Program-made: the position numbers and the translations under genes | Notes under the pieces: generated by a model | Databases searched by the model: none | What the model was told of the DNA's origin: nothing | What the model saw: the letters and a program-made list of their open reading frames with translations, nothing else | DNA from: Tethybacter castelli | Lineage (GTDB): Bacteria > Pseudomonadota > Gammaproteobacteria > Tethybacterales > Tethybacteraceae | NCBI GenBank assembly: GCA_036679665.1 | Contig: JAZHEJ010000058.1 | Location: forward strand, 1-64,000 | DNA length: 64,000 bases | Direction: 5' to 3' | Shown: piece after piece, positions 45,223 through 56,330 of the stretch | Numbering within the stretch: the stretch's first letter is position 1 | How the letters are laid out: every line of letters starts with the position of its first letter

Positions 45223-45572
45223 TGAGCTCCGCTAAAGTTGCCCGCAAGAATAACGTCGACGAAGACACCCATACTCGAGTTGAAATAATCAAGGAAGTCC
45301 AACGCGAAATCGGCAGCTACACCTTAGCCAAAAAGATCGTCACCGACTATTTCATGCTGATTGAAAAAGGACTTATCAAAGACGGCTTGGTCAAGATCCA
45401 CAACTTCGGCCGCTTCATGACCATTAAAAAGCGCGAGCGCGTCGGACGCAACCCGCGCAGCGGCGAGACCAAACAAATCAGCGCCCGCACCGTCGTGTCG
45501 TTTCGCCCGAGCAATAAGCTTCGCAATGAAGTGCGTAGTTCCCATTCCGATTACATCGATGAGCAAGACTGA
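45222..45572 (+). CDS. ihfA: Integration host factor alpha subunit
   Basis: A 116-residue HU/IHF family protein. SYTLAKKIVTDYFMLIEKGL is the dimerisation helix region; VKIHNFGRFMTIKKRERVGR and NPRSGETKQISARTVVSFRP is the beta-arm with the intercalating Pro, followed by NKLRNEV. The N-terminal extension (MSSAKVARKNNVDEDTHTRV) is longer than in E. coli. It bends DNA in replication, recombination and transcription. pheT-ihfA order is the gammaproteobacterial one. Confidence 0.93.
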   Translation: MSSAKVARKNNVDEDTHTRVEIIKEVQREIGSYTLAKKIVTDYFMLIEKGLIKDGLVKIHNFGRFMTIKKRERVGRNPRSGETKQISARTVVSFRPSNKLRNEVRSSHSDYIDEQD

Positions 45573-45900
45573 CATCAGCTATCCGGACATTCCCGATCAA
45601 CGTTTGTTCACAATCGGAGAAGCCTGCAAATTATGCTTGGTGCAACGCCACACTTTGCGGTACTGGGAAAAACTTTACACCCAGTTGGGCAAGATCAGCC
45701 GGCACAACAATCGGCGCTATTACACCACCAAAGATTTGTTTACCATCCGCAAGATCAGCAAACTAAAGCAAGAAGGACTAACTTCCAACGGTATCGCCAA
45801 GGCCTTGCGCGACGGCAACAAAGCAACGCCGCCCGCTTCGTCGCTTTCGCCTAATAAAATTCGCACCGAGATAAATGCTATCGTAAAACTTTTGGAATGA
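45559..45900 (+). CDS. MerR-family HTH regulator
   Basis: A 113-residue protein starting at ATG 45559 inside the ihfA end (14-bp overlap). LFTIGEACKLCLVQRHTLRY, then WEKLY and NRRYYTTKDLFTIRKISKLK form a MerR winged helix; no ligand domain follows beyond a short helical tail. This gene follows ihfA in many gammaproteobacteria; its regulon is not defined. tRNA-Pro begins 21 bp later. Confidence 0.88.
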   Translation: MSKTDISYPDIPDQRLFTIGEACKLCLVQRHTLRYWEKLYTQLGKISRHNNRRYYTTKDLFTIRKISKLKQEGLTSNGIAKALRDGNKATPPASSLSPNKIRTEINAIVKLLE

Positions 45901-45920
45901 TATTGTTGGCAACCATACAT

Positions 45921-45997
45921 CGGGGCGTGGCGCAGCTTGGTAGCGCACCTGCATGGGGTGCAGGGGGTCGAAGGTTCAAATCCTTTCGCCCCGACCA
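45921..45997 (+). tRNA. tRNA-Pro (anticodon GGG)
   Basis: A 77-nt cloverleaf with encoded CCA. The acceptor stem is CGGGGCG/CGCCCCG, the D stem GCGC/GCGC, the anticodon stem CCTGC/GCAGG with loop ATGGGGT (anticodon GGG), and the T stem AAGG(T)/CCTTT-type around TTCAAAT. C1:G72 is typical of proline tRNAs. This site after the ihfA-merR pair is conserved and is a frequent island target, but it is unoccupied here. Confidence 0.95.
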
Positions 45998-46015
45998 GCA
46001 ACGGGAAATGTTGCG

Positions 46016-46795
46016 ATGACCAAGCGTCTGAAAATCCTTGTTACCAACGATGACGGCTACGATGCGACGGGAATACGCGAGCTGATTTCCGCGCTAGCTG
46101 AAGTTGCCGACGTGTTTGCCTGCGCGCCGCTTATCAACCACAGCGGCGCAAGCTCGTCGCTAACTTTGCATTCGACGTTGGCGGTTAGTGAATCGGAAAA
46201 TTTGCACGTGGTGCACGGCACACCCACCGACTGCGTCCAAATTGCCCTGCACGGCAAAAATGTGATGCCGTGGAAGCCGGATCTCACCGTGTCGGGCATC
46301 AACGCCGGCGGTAATTTAGGCGATGACACCATTTATTCCGGCACGGTCGCCGCCGCCGCTGAAAGCGTGTCTCTCGGGGTGCCGGCAATCGCTTTTTCGC
46401 AACCGTGCATCCCGGAAGATAATTTTCCGCCCACCCATTTCGCGCACGGCGCGAGCATCGCCCGCGATATGGTGATCAAGCTATACCCGCATATGCTAAA
46501 TAACAAACACATAATGCTCAACATCAATATTCCCGACCTGCCGGCAAATCAGGTCAAAGAACCGCTTATCTGTCGGCTCGGCAAGCGCCATTCCGGGCGG
46601 CCGCTTACGGAAATTGACCAAAACCGCGTACCTAATCTGCGCCAGTTCCAGTTTGGAATAAACGTGGAAAATATCCGCAACGATCAAGAATCCGATTTTC
46701 ACGCCATTGAAAATTCGCATATCTCGATCACACCATTGCAATTCGATCTGACAGATCAAAAAAACTTAAAGGAAGTAAGTTCATGGCTCGCGTAA
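46016..46795 (+). CDS. surE: 5'/3'-nucleotidase SurE
   Basis: A 259-residue survival-protein phosphatase. ILVTNDDGYDATGI holds the metal-binding Asp pair; APLINHSGASSSLTL, VVHGTPTDCVQIAL and VSGINAGGNLGDDTIYSGTV are family blocks. ATG 46016 is used; the frame open from 45953 would run through tRNA-Pro. The end overlaps pcm by 13 bp, the standard surE-pcm arrangement. Confidence 0.93.
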   Translation: MTKRLKILVTNDDGYDATGIRELISALAEVADVFACAPLINHSGASSSLTLHSTLAVSESENLHVVHGTPTDCVQIALHGKNVMPWKPDLTVSGINAGGNLGDDTIYSGTVAAAAESVSLGVPAIAFSQPCIPEDNFPPTHFAHGASIARDMVIKLYPHMLNNKHIMLNINIPDLPANQVKEPLICRLGKRHSGRPLTEIDQNRVPNLRQFQFGINVENIRNDQESDFHAIENSHISITPLQFDLTDQKNLKEVSSWLA

Positions 46796-47412
46796 ACGAA
46801 TCCAATTCCAGTAAAGTTCTCGCTCACAGTCTTCGTGAGCTAGGCATCACCCGCCAAGATGTGCTCGACGCGTTCGCCAAGGTGCCGCGCAACAAGTTTC
46901 TGCCGGCAAGTTTTTGCAGCCGCGCGCGCGATAACGACGCGCTGCCCATCGGCTACGGCCAGACCACTTCGCAGCCGTGGGTAATCGCGCGGATGCTCGA
47001 GCTGGTTTTGCCAACCACCGCGGCCCGCAAGGTGCTCGAAGTCGGAACCGGTTGCGGTTACCAAACCGCGCTTCTCACTCACCTTGCCGACGAAGTTTAT
47101 TCGTTGGAACGCATCGAAGTGCTGCTTACCCAAGCACGGCGCCAGTTGCGCGAGCTGGAATATTTCACGCCGCGCTTGGCACACCGCAACGGTATGCAAG
47201 GCCTGCCTGAAGCGGCGCCGTTTGACGCGATCATCGTCTGCGCCGCGACCTGCAAGGTTCCCACCGCGTTGCTTGAGCAGCTCGCTCCGGGCGGCAAGCT
47301 GGTGATCCCGGAAAACCGCGGCGACCATGAAGTGCTTACCGTCTACTGCAACGATAAATGCACTAATCATGACGAAGTCATGTTCGTACCGCTGCTTGAG
47401 GGCGTGGCTTGA
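46783..47412 (+). CDS. pcm: Protein-L-isoaspartate O-methyltransferase
   Basis: A 209-residue SAM-dependent repair enzyme that methylates isoaspartyl residues. Seen: FAKVPRNKFLP, PIGYGQTTSQPWVIARMLEL, SAM motif I VLEVGTGCGYQTALL, YSLERIEVLLTQAR, and LAPGGKLVIP. The stop overlaps the nlpD start (TGATG). Confidence 0.93.
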   Translation: MARVNESNSSKVLAHSLRELGITRQDVLDAFAKVPRNKFLPASFCSRARDNDALPIGYGQTTSQPWVIARMLELVLPTTAARKVLEVGTGCGYQTALLTHLADEVYSLERIEVLLTQARRQLRELEYFTPRLAHRNGMQGLPEAAPFDAIIVCAATCKVPTALLEQLAPGGKLVIPENRGDHEVLTVYCNDKCTNHDEVMFVPLLEGVA

Positions 47413-48371
47413 TGCTCGGTTGGCAACGCGTTGCCATCTTGGCGTTCGCGGCTTGGATGCTGGCGAGTTGCACGTCAACTCCGGCTCCCGCGCCGTTGCA
47501 GGTTATCGACATTGAAGAAGTTCCCGATGTCCTGATTGATCCGAACGCTCCGATCCAGCGTTCGCAGGTACATGTTGTGGCGCGAGGTGAAACCTTGGGC
47601 GAAATCGCATTGGCCTACGGCTTAAGTTATCGCGACATCGCCCTGTGGAATAACCTTGCCAATCCCGACCTCATCGAAGTGGGTCAACAATTGACGCTGG
47701 TCGCCCCCAAAGGGCAAGCCAAAGTAATTCCGCTCCAAACGGCTATCACGCAAAAGCCTAGCGTGACGAACAACGGGCAACAACCCCAACCAACCTCGCG
47801 CGGCGTAACCCGTACCAAAGTCGGAATCGGCAGTAACAAATCTGCCGACGGCCGCCGAATCAGTGCTCCGGCCGCACTCAAACTTCCCTACTCGCCCGCC
47901 GCTTTCGAGCGCCTGCAAAACCAAAGCCAAGGTGGAGCGGAGCAGGCGTCGCTGACGGTGCCGGCTCGTTCAGCTTCGGTGCCGGGGAATATCCGCGACC
48001 GTCAAGGTATCACCTGGAGTTGGCCGGTAACAGGACGTTTAGCCAGCAAATTTAGCGACTCCAATCGCGGCATCGACATTGCCGGGCCGCGCGGACAGCC
48101 GGTATTTGCCAGTGCCGACGGCAAGGTGATCTACGCCGGAACCGGCCTCAAAGGATACGGACAACTGGTGATCATCAAACACGCGAACGAATATCTGTCA
48201 ACCTATGCGCACAACGACAAAATTTTGATTGCCGAAGGCGCCGAAGTACAACGCGGCGACCAGATCGCGGAGATGGGCGACACCGGCACGGACCGAGTTC
48301 GCTTGCACTTTGAAATCAGGCGTGGCGAACAGACCTTTGATCCGCAACAGTTTTTACCTCCCAACCCGTAA
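47412..48371 (+). CDS. nlpD: NlpD-like LysM/M23 lipoprotein
   Basis: A 319-residue outer-membrane lipoprotein that activates amidases at the division septum. A lipobox, MLASC, follows the N-terminal hydrophobic stretch. A LysM domain (HVVARGETLGEIALAYGLSY) binds peptidoglycan. The C-terminal M23 domain reads FSDSNRGIDIAGPRGQPVFA and VIIKHANEYLSTYAHND but lacks the HxH zinc site, as in activators. In most relatives rpoS follows; here the next gene is ssb on the other strand. ATG 47412 is chosen because TTG 47409 precedes it by one codon. Confidence 0.9.
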   Translation: MLGWQRVAILAFAAWMLASCTSTPAPAPLQVIDIEEVPDVLIDPNAPIQRSQVHVVARGETLGEIALAYGLSYRDIALWNNLANPDLIEVGQQLTLVAPKGQAKVIPLQTAITQKPSVTNNGQQPQPTSRGVTRTKVGIGSNKSADGRRISAPAALKLPYSPAAFERLQNQSQGGAEQASLTVPARSASVPGNIRDRQGITWSWPVTGRLASKFSDSNRGIDIAGPRGQPVFASADGKVIYAGTGLKGYGQLVIIKHANEYLSTYAHNDKILIAEGAEVQRGDQIAEMGDTGTDRVRLHFEIRRGEQTFDPQQFLPPNP

Positions 48372-48376
48372 CCTGA

Positions 48377-48408
48377 AAGTTGCGCGATTGACGGTTTCGC
48401 GCTAACTT
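48377..48408. terminator. Hairpin between convergent nlpD and ssb
   Basis: AAGTTGCGCGA (48377-48387) pairs with TCGCGCTAACTT (48397-48408) with one bulged base. It sits in the 44-bp gap of two convergent genes, so a two-way terminator is plausible, but there is no T tract. Confidence 0.4.
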
Positions 48409-48415
48409 GGATCCG

Positions 48416-48880
48416 CTACCAAGGAATGTCCTCGTCCATTTCATTAAACGCGTCGGGGTCGCCTTGGCCGCCACGCTTTTCCTTTGCCGGCGCGGCTTTG
48501 GGAGATTCCGCAGGTTTGGCATCGGGGTAAGGCGCCGGGCTTTCACCGTCGCGACGCGAGCTTAACATCTCAAAGTTAAGCACTCGCACCTCGGTGGTCT
48601 GACGCTCGTTGCCCTTGGCATCCTCCCAGGTGCGCGTCCGCAATTGTCCTTCAACGAAAACCTTTGATCCTTTGTGCATGTACTCGGAAGCGATTTCCGC
48701 TTGACGGCCGAAAAAATTCAATCGGTGCCACTCGGTGTGTTTATGACGATTGCCGTCTTGGTCGCGCCATGTTTCCGTGGTGGCCACGTTGACGTTGGCG
48801 ACCGGCCTACCGTCGGGCAAATGTCTGACGTTGACGTCGGAACCTAGATTGCCTAGCAAAATTACTTTATTTATACCCAT
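48416..48880 (-). CDS. ssb: Single-stranded DNA-binding protein
   Basis: A 154-residue SSB. The OB fold begins MGINKVILLGNLGSDVNVRH and includes ATTETWRDQDGNRHKHTEWH, YMHKGSKVFVEGQLRTRTWE. A Pro/Ala/Lys-rich linker leads to the acidic tip DEDIPW, which docks partners such as HolC. It follows the MFS gene and is divergent with uvrA beyond, the common ssb-MFS-uvrA arrangement. Confidence 0.95.
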   Translation of the reverse strand: MGINKVILLGNLGSDVNVRHLPDGRPVANVNVATTETWRDQDGNRHKHTEWHRLNFFGRQAEIASEYMHKGSKVFVEGQLRTRTWEDAKGNERQTTEVRVLNFEMLSSRRDGESPAPYPDAKPAESPKAAPAKEKRGGQGDPDAFNEMDEDIPW

Positions 48881-48883
48881 GTG

Positions 48884-49891
48884 TTATGCCTTGTTGGTGT
48901 TGAAGTAAAAATAAGCTCCTGACCAAATAATAGTCCCAACTGCCGCGATGATCAAACTAAGCTGATTATATTCTTGTCTTAGTTCTCCTGCTAGAAAGCT
49001 ACCTGCGAACACTCCTAGCGCCTGAGAAATGGCGTATACCCCCATCGTGGCGCCGCGCGAACCGGGCAATGCCAACAACGACGCGCGAACCGGCAACACC
49101 GCCTCCAGATAGCTATATCCGGCAAAAAACATAACTAGCGCCGCGGTAATCGCAATCGCTCCCAAATACCCGAACATAACAATACCCAACAACGATATGC
49201 CTACCGCGACAGCAGTCCCGATGACAACTTCTTTGGCCTGACTATAACGAATGATCAACGGTACCGCCACCGCAGCGCCTAGCACAAAAGATGTCAGATA
49301 GACTTGCCACAGTCGATCGGTGTCAATCAGCTGCGCAAGCGACAACGGCACATGCACAAAAACCGCCGCCATGGCCAGATGGATCACGAACACCCCTAAG
49401 CACAAAGGCAGCAACCTCACATCGACAATGCCGCCGGACATCTTTGCTTTGTGCTTGGGCAGCGGCGTAATCACCACCACCGCCAACGCGATCAGTCCGA
49501 GCCAAGCGGTCGCGCGCAATATCCCCGCCACGCCCAGCCAAGCCGCCAACGGACCGGCCAACACCACCGGTTTGCGGCCAATCCGATCTGAAACCCAGCC
49601 TAGCGGAGCGAGCATCGCCGCCTGGGTGAGACCGTAAATTCNNNNNNNNNNCACCGGTTTGCGGCCAATCCGATCTGAAACCCAGCCTAGCGGAGCGAGC
49701 ATCGCCGCCTGGGTGAGACCGTAAATTCCCACGGCAAGACCGGCTAACCGCAGATTGCCGCCGGGTAAACTAAGCACGTAAGGCGCGATTACCGGCAACA
49801 GCAAAAATAGCCCGAACATCCGGCACGCGCTCGCGCTAGCTAGCGGAATTACACTGCGCAATTCAGTTTTAGATAACAAGCGTCCGGTCAT
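48884..49891 (-). CDS. MFS transporter damaged by duplication/gap and internal deletion
   Basis: An MFS gene with MFGLFLLLPVIAPYVL and GLTQAAMLAPLGWVSDRIGR, the loop 2-3 motif. The loop motif segment appears twice on either side of ten N because a 77-bp contig overlap was not merged. Collapsing it leaves about 305 residues. Between RKPVVLAG and PLAAWLGVAGI some 70-80 residues (transmembrane helices 3-5) are missing compared with the family. The later half, AAVFVHVPLSLAQL to FFAGYSYLEAVLPVRASLLA, is normal. The gene lies between ssb and uvrA as in relatives. Substrate unknown. Confidence 0.75.
   Translation of the reverse strand: MTGRLLSKTELRSVIPLASASACRMFGLFLLLPVIAPYVLSLPGGNLRLAGLAVGIYGLTQAAMLAPLGWVSDRIGRKPVXXXXIYGLTQAAMLAPLGWVSDRIGRKPVVLAGPLAAWLGVAGILRATAWLGLIALAVVVITPLPKHKAKMSGGIVDVRLLPLCLGVFVIHLAMAAVFVHVPLSLAQLIDTDRLWQVYLTSFVLGAAVAVPLIIRYSQAKEVVIGTAVAVGISLLGIVMFGYLGAIAITAALVMFFAGYSYLEAVLPVRASLLALPGSRGATMGVYAISQALGVFAGSFLAGELRQEYNQLSLIIAAVGTIIWSGAYFYFNTNKA
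49565..49728. repeat. 77-bp exact duplication flanking ten N (unmerged contig overlap)
   Basis: Bases 49565-49641 equal 49652-49728, with N at 49642-49651 between. The repeat length, 77, is the same as at the window start. This is an overlap of neighbouring contigs joined with N rather than merged. Confidence 0.9.
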
Positions 49892-49913
49892 TTCAAGTCT
49901 TGATTGAACAAGC

Positions 49914-49957
49914 TACTATACCCGAGCCGCTTTATTGCCGACTAAAAGGGTATAGTA
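49914..49957. promoter_or_regulatory. 10-bp inverted repeat between the MFS gene and uvrA
   Basis: TACTATACCC (49914-49923) and GGGTATAGTA (49948-49957) are perfect inverted copies 24 bp apart, in the 89-bp divergent region. Each arm contains a -10-like TATAGT pointing outward. It may be a paired promoter or an operator. No LexA box of the CTGT-N8-ACAG type was found for uvrA. Confidence 0.45.
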
Positions 49958-49980
49958 ACCGTTTGAGTCCGTATAACGAC

Positions 49981-52779
<2,799 letters not shown>

Positions 52780-52831
52780 AGTTAACCCATAATATAAAGC
52801 TCGCCATATTACCAATCACAAAATCCGGCCC

Positions 52832-54001
52832 ATGACCGAATATGCCGTTGACACAACGGTGCCGCAACCCGCTTCGCAAGATGAATCTGCAAAGCTTGCC
52901 TTGCCCTTTGTTTTTCTAGGTACCACCGGGCAGTACTTTCGCATCTACACCGTCAATGTGATGCTTAGTATTTTGACGTTGGGAATTTACTCGGCCTGGG
53001 CCAAGATCCGCAACCAGCGCTTTTTCTACGGTTTTACTGAGCTGCATGGCGAGCGTTTCGATTACGACGCCCGCCCGTTAACGATTCTGATCTCGCGCAT
53101 CGCGATTTTGATTTTGCTGATTCTTACGGCGCAAATCGATATCAACTATGAACTGTTGTGGAATGAAATCGGGTTGTTTTCGACCCTTTTGCTATTGCTG
53201 TTGCCGTTCGCTATTGTGCGCGGACGCGCTTTTAACGCTCGCTATACACTTTTTATGGGTATCCGCTTTCATTACCAGCGGATCTATTGGCCGTCGTATC
53301 GCATTTTCTTTTTATTCTCAGTGCCGGCGCTCGGGTTGCCGATTTTGATAAGCGTTTTGCTCCAGCTGAAAGAACAATCGGATGGGTCTGAGTGGAGCTT
53401 TGCGGTCCCGTGGTTATTAGGGTTGTGGTTCGCACATTTATTATTCTTAATGCCGCTATGGGATCTGATGCGGCACAAAGTCAAAATCAACCAGCTGTCG
53501 TATGGTAGGTTGGCCTTGCGATTTACCGCCACGACGCGGCAGTACTATCTGGCTTATCTGAAAACCCTGCCTTTGCTGGCACTTGGCATTGTCAGCTTTT
53601 TCGCGCTGACGTTCAGCGACCCGGCCAACTTTTTTATCTATCTCCCGCTATTGATAATAGTTGTGCTGTTATGGTTTTTAAGTTACCGAGCCATCTTGGC
53701 CCGCGTGTTCTGGGATTCGATCGCTTTGGACGACGGGAGCAGACTGCAATGTAATTTGCGGCCGATGGTTTATCTGTTCAAGATCGTTATTTTGAACATC
53801 ATCTTGGTGATTTTTTCATTGGGTGTTCTCATCCCATGGGCGCGGGTACGCAAATGGCGTTACATCGCGCACAGCATTTGTTTGCTGCCCAACGCCGAGC
53901 TGCGCACGGTCATTGATCAGCGGGACATGTTCAAAGAAGCTTTAGGCGCTGAATTCGTGGATGTCGAAGGCAGCTTCGATTTGGATTTCGGTTTGATCTG
54001 A
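52832..54001 (+). CDS. YjgN/DUF898 family membrane protein
   Basis: A 389-residue inner-membrane protein. Family blocks are FLGTTGQYFRIYTVNVMLSI, LTLGIYSAWAKIRNQRFFYG and, in the C-terminal half, FSLGVLIPWARVRKWRYIAH, with six or more hydrophobic helices. The two Y(S/R)-W-A-K/R-R blocks suggest an internal duplication. Function is unknown. It lies 11 bp before an M48 peptidase gene, a pairing seen in other proteobacteria. Confidence 0.85.
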   Translation: MTEYAVDTTVPQPASQDESAKLALPFVFLGTTGQYFRIYTVNVMLSILTLGIYSAWAKIRNQRFFYGFTELHGERFDYDARPLTILISRIAILILLILTAQIDINYELLWNEIGLFSTLLLLLLPFAIVRGRAFNARYTLFMGIRFHYQRIYWPSYRIFFLFSVPALGLPILISVLLQLKEQSDGSEWSFAVPWLLGLWFAHLLFLMPLWDLMRHKVKINQLSYGRLALRFTATTRQYYLAYLKTLPLLALGIVSFFALTFSDPANFFIYLPLLIIVVLLWFLSYRAILARVFWDSIALDDGSRLQCNLRPMVYLFKIVILNIILVIFSLGVLIPWARVRKWRYIAHSICLLPNAELRTVIDQRDMFKEALGAEFVDVEGSFDLDFGLI

Positions 54002-54011
54002 TCACTTATCA

Positions 54012-55124
54012 ATGACAAACCAGACAGTCTCCGGTTCATGGCGCGACGGTAAATCAACCGATGTGCGGCAGGTGCGCGTAAGTTGGGACGACAATGATCT
54101 GATCATTGAATTTTCCGATCAGACCCGGCTGCGCCAGCCGCTCAAACAAGCGATCTTTTCATCGCGTATCGCCGGCGTTCCGACCACCATCCGTTTTGCC
54201 GACGACAGCTTGCTAATCATTCCTGACAGCACATTTGCGCTGAACATTTCCAAACGCTCCGGAATCGCGGCGTTGATCGAAGGCAAATTGCTCTATACGT
54301 TGCCGGCCATGTTACTCAGTGCAACCTTTATCCTTTATCTGCTTTACGCATACGCTTTACCGGCGTTCGGGGTCTTTATGGTCAACCGAGTTTCAGTCGC
54401 CACGATCAACAAAATCGGGGACATGGTATTTGAAAACCTGGAAGAACATCTTTCCATCGAGCTAGTCGACGACGACCCGCACTATGCGGTAACTGTCGCC
54501 CATGTGAACGAAATCGGCGCCGAGCTGCTCGGCTATGTGCCAGCCAACGTCAATGCCGATGAGGAAAACTATAACTATCGTTTTTTGGTGGCTAGCGGCG
54601 CAAAAGTCGGAGCCAACGCGTTCGCGTTGCCCAATGGCCACATTATCGTGACTCACCGACTGTATGAAATGTTGACCGAAGACGAACTAGCCGCGGTTAT
54701 TTCCCATGAAATCGGGCATGTGGAACTACGCCACTCGATGCAACAACTCGCGCGGACCGGCGCTTGGTACGCGTTATTAAATTTACTTTTTACCGATGTT
54801 TTGTTTGTCGCCTTGCCGCTCGTTCTCGCCGAATCGGCGTTTTCGCGCGACGATGAAAGAGAAGCCGACTGCTACTCGGCGGATCTGTTAGTCAAGTCCG
54901 GCCGATCGCCGGCCGCGCTGGTGTCCGTGTTCGACAGATTCAATGATGTCAGAATCAAAAGCCAACGTATATCTCCTGAGCAAGAAGCTCCCATCGAAGA
55001 AAGCCCAGACAATATCGCAAGAAAGATAAGCGAAGCGATCGCAAAAGTTCTAGCAGGTCATCCTGAATATGAAGGTCGTACCGCCAATATTTACTCCTGT
55101 GCGGATTTGCCCGGCCCGCCTTAG
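54012..55124 (+). CDS. M48-family membrane metallopeptidase
   Basis: A 370-residue protein. An N-terminal beta domain (to about residue 90) precedes a transmembrane helix (LPAMLLSATFILYLLYAYAL). The peptidase has GANAFALPNGHIIVTHRLYE, the zinc site ISHEIGHVELRHS and third ligand in DEREADCYSADLLV. It likely degrades misfolded envelope proteins; the peptidase face is probably periplasmic. Same operon as the DUF898 gene. Confidence 0.87.
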   Translation: MTNQTVSGSWRDGKSTDVRQVRVSWDDNDLIIEFSDQTRLRQPLKQAIFSSRIAGVPTTIRFADDSLLIIPDSTFALNISKRSGIAALIEGKLLYTLPAMLLSATFILYLLYAYALPAFGVFMVNRVSVATINKIGDMVFENLEEHLSIELVDDDPHYAVTVAHVNEIGAELLGYVPANVNADEENYNYRFLVASGAKVGANAFALPNGHIIVTHRLYEMLTEDELAAVISHEIGHVELRHSMQQLARTGAWYALLNLLFTDVLFVALPLVLAESAFSRDDEREADCYSADLLVKSGRSPAALVSVFDRFNDVRIKSQRISPEQEAPIEESPDNIARKISEAIAKVLAGHPEYEGRTANIYSCADLPGPP

Positions 55125-55165
55125 ATATATTTGGTTGCCAATCAAGGATAATATCGGTTCAGATC

Positions 55166-55528
55166 ATGCCCTTATACGAATATTGCTGCTCCAGCTGCAA
55201 TCACAGCGACACGTTGCTTGAACAGAGCAACAGCTCTAAACGTAAAAAATGTCCGGCTTGCGGCAAGCGCATGGGCTTTGAACGGCTAATTTCCGCGCCG
55301 GCATTCCATCTGAAAGGTAACGGTTGGTACGCGACTGATTTTCGTGACGGCCCGAAATCCAAAACCGACGCGCAGGATGCTAATGCGGCCAAATCAGACA
55401 CCGCCAAGAATGATAAAGTTGACGGCAAACCCGACAAAGCGAATGGCAAGGCTGATAAAGAAAATGGCAAAACCGAAAAAGCCGTTTCAAAACCGGTAGC
55501 AAATAGCGTCCCGGCAAGTCCTGAATAA
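55166..55528 (+). CDS. FmdB-type zinc-ribbon protein
   Basis: A 120-residue protein. MPLYEYCCSSCNHSDTLLEQ with two Cys, and KKCPACGKRMGFERLISAPA with two more, form the FmdB zinc ribbon; FHLKGNGWYATDF follows. The last 50 residues are a low-complexity Lys/Asp/Ala tail of repeated DK.NGK units. Role unknown; FmdB was proposed as a regulator of formamidase. Confidence 0.88.
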   Translation: MPLYEYCCSSCNHSDTLLEQSNSSKRKKCPACGKRMGFERLISAPAFHLKGNGWYATDFRDGPKSKTDAQDANAAKSDTAKNDKVDGKPDKANGKADKENGKTEKAVSKPVANSVPASPE

Positions 55529-56330
55529 GCCAAGCGGTGCTAATTTAGCGAGGGCGGGAGCTATCGGCCTGCTACTTTTCGCGCACCTAAGCGAAGCCGG
55601 AAGCCTCAGATTAAAAATAGCAGTCGCGAGCACCGTGGACAACTCCGGCCTTGCCGCCATCATGCGAACCGAATTTTCCTCGGTGTGTCAGTGCCAAGTC
55701 AGTATGATCTCCGGCAGTTCAGCCAGTGCGTTGAACCTTTTGACCCACGAAGACGTGGCGGTGGCCATTACTCACGCCCCAAAATTGGAAGCGGAATTTT
55801 TGGTCTCTAATCCTGGCAGCGCAAGCACGCCTTTTATGTACAACGAGTTTGTTTTAGTCGGACCGGCTGACGATCCGTCCGCGGTGCGCGGGAGCAACTT
55901 AGCCGATGCGTTCGCTCACATTGCCCAACGCAAGCAACAGTTTATTTCTCGCGCCGACCGCTCCGGGACCCATCTGGCGGAGATGATGATTTGGCGGCAA
56001 CTTGATCTGCAGGAAAAATTAGCCGACGACTGGTATAAGCAAGCCGGTAATTCGATGAGCACCACATTGCTCCTGGCTGAACAGCTCCAAGCCTATACTC
56101 TCAGCGACTCGGCAACGTTGGCTTTTTTGCGCGCCCGGCGTAATTTGACCTTGGAGGTTTTGGCACAAAACACGCCACCGTTGCGCAACACCTACAACGT
56201 GTTACTGACTGGCCGCGCAGGCGATGAATTGGCTTTGCAATTTGCCAACTGGTTAAGTTCCGCCCAGGGCAAAGCCGTGATTGCCGGGTATCGCCAGGAC
56301 AATAAAATGCTGTTTACTCCGTTGCCTTGA
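55521..56330 (+). CDS. TupA-like periplasmic oxyanion-binding protein, start unclear
   Basis: A substrate-binding protein of the tungstate (TupA) type: KIAVASTVDNSGLAAIMRTE, ISGSSASALNL, VAVAITHAPKLEAEFLVSN, FMYNEFVLVGPADDPSAVRG, FISRADRSGTHLAEMMIW and LLTGRAGDELALQFANWLSS. A signal-peptide-like GAIGLLLFAHLSEAGSL precedes it, but the frame, open from 55500, has no ATG, GTG or TTG before that segment. CTG 55521, overlapping the fmdB end, is a guess; GTG 55635 would remove the signal peptide. The anion (tungstate or molybdate) is inferred. The stop overlaps tupB. Confidence 0.7.
   Translation: MNKPSGANLARAGAIGLLLFAHLSEAGSLRLKIAVASTVDNSGLAAIMRTEFSSVCQCQVSMISGSSASALNLLTHEDVAVAITHAPKLEAEFLVSNPGSASTPFMYNEFVLVGPADDPSAVRGSNLADAFAHIAQRKQQFISRADRSGTHLAEMMIWRQLDLQEKLADDWYKQAGNSMSTTLLLAEQLQAYTLSDSATLAFLRARRNLTLEVLAQNTPPLRNTYNVLLTGRAGDELALQFANWLSSAQGKAVIAGYRQDNKMLFTPLP

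Noticed and set aside
45921..45997. tRNA-Pro as an occupied island attachment site
   Set aside because: surE follows directly with normal core spacing; no integrase or repeated tRNA end.
49900..49980. 81-bp N-terminal extension of uvrA
   Set aside because: It overlaps the inverted-repeat promoter region, and ATG 49981 gives the conserved UvrA start.
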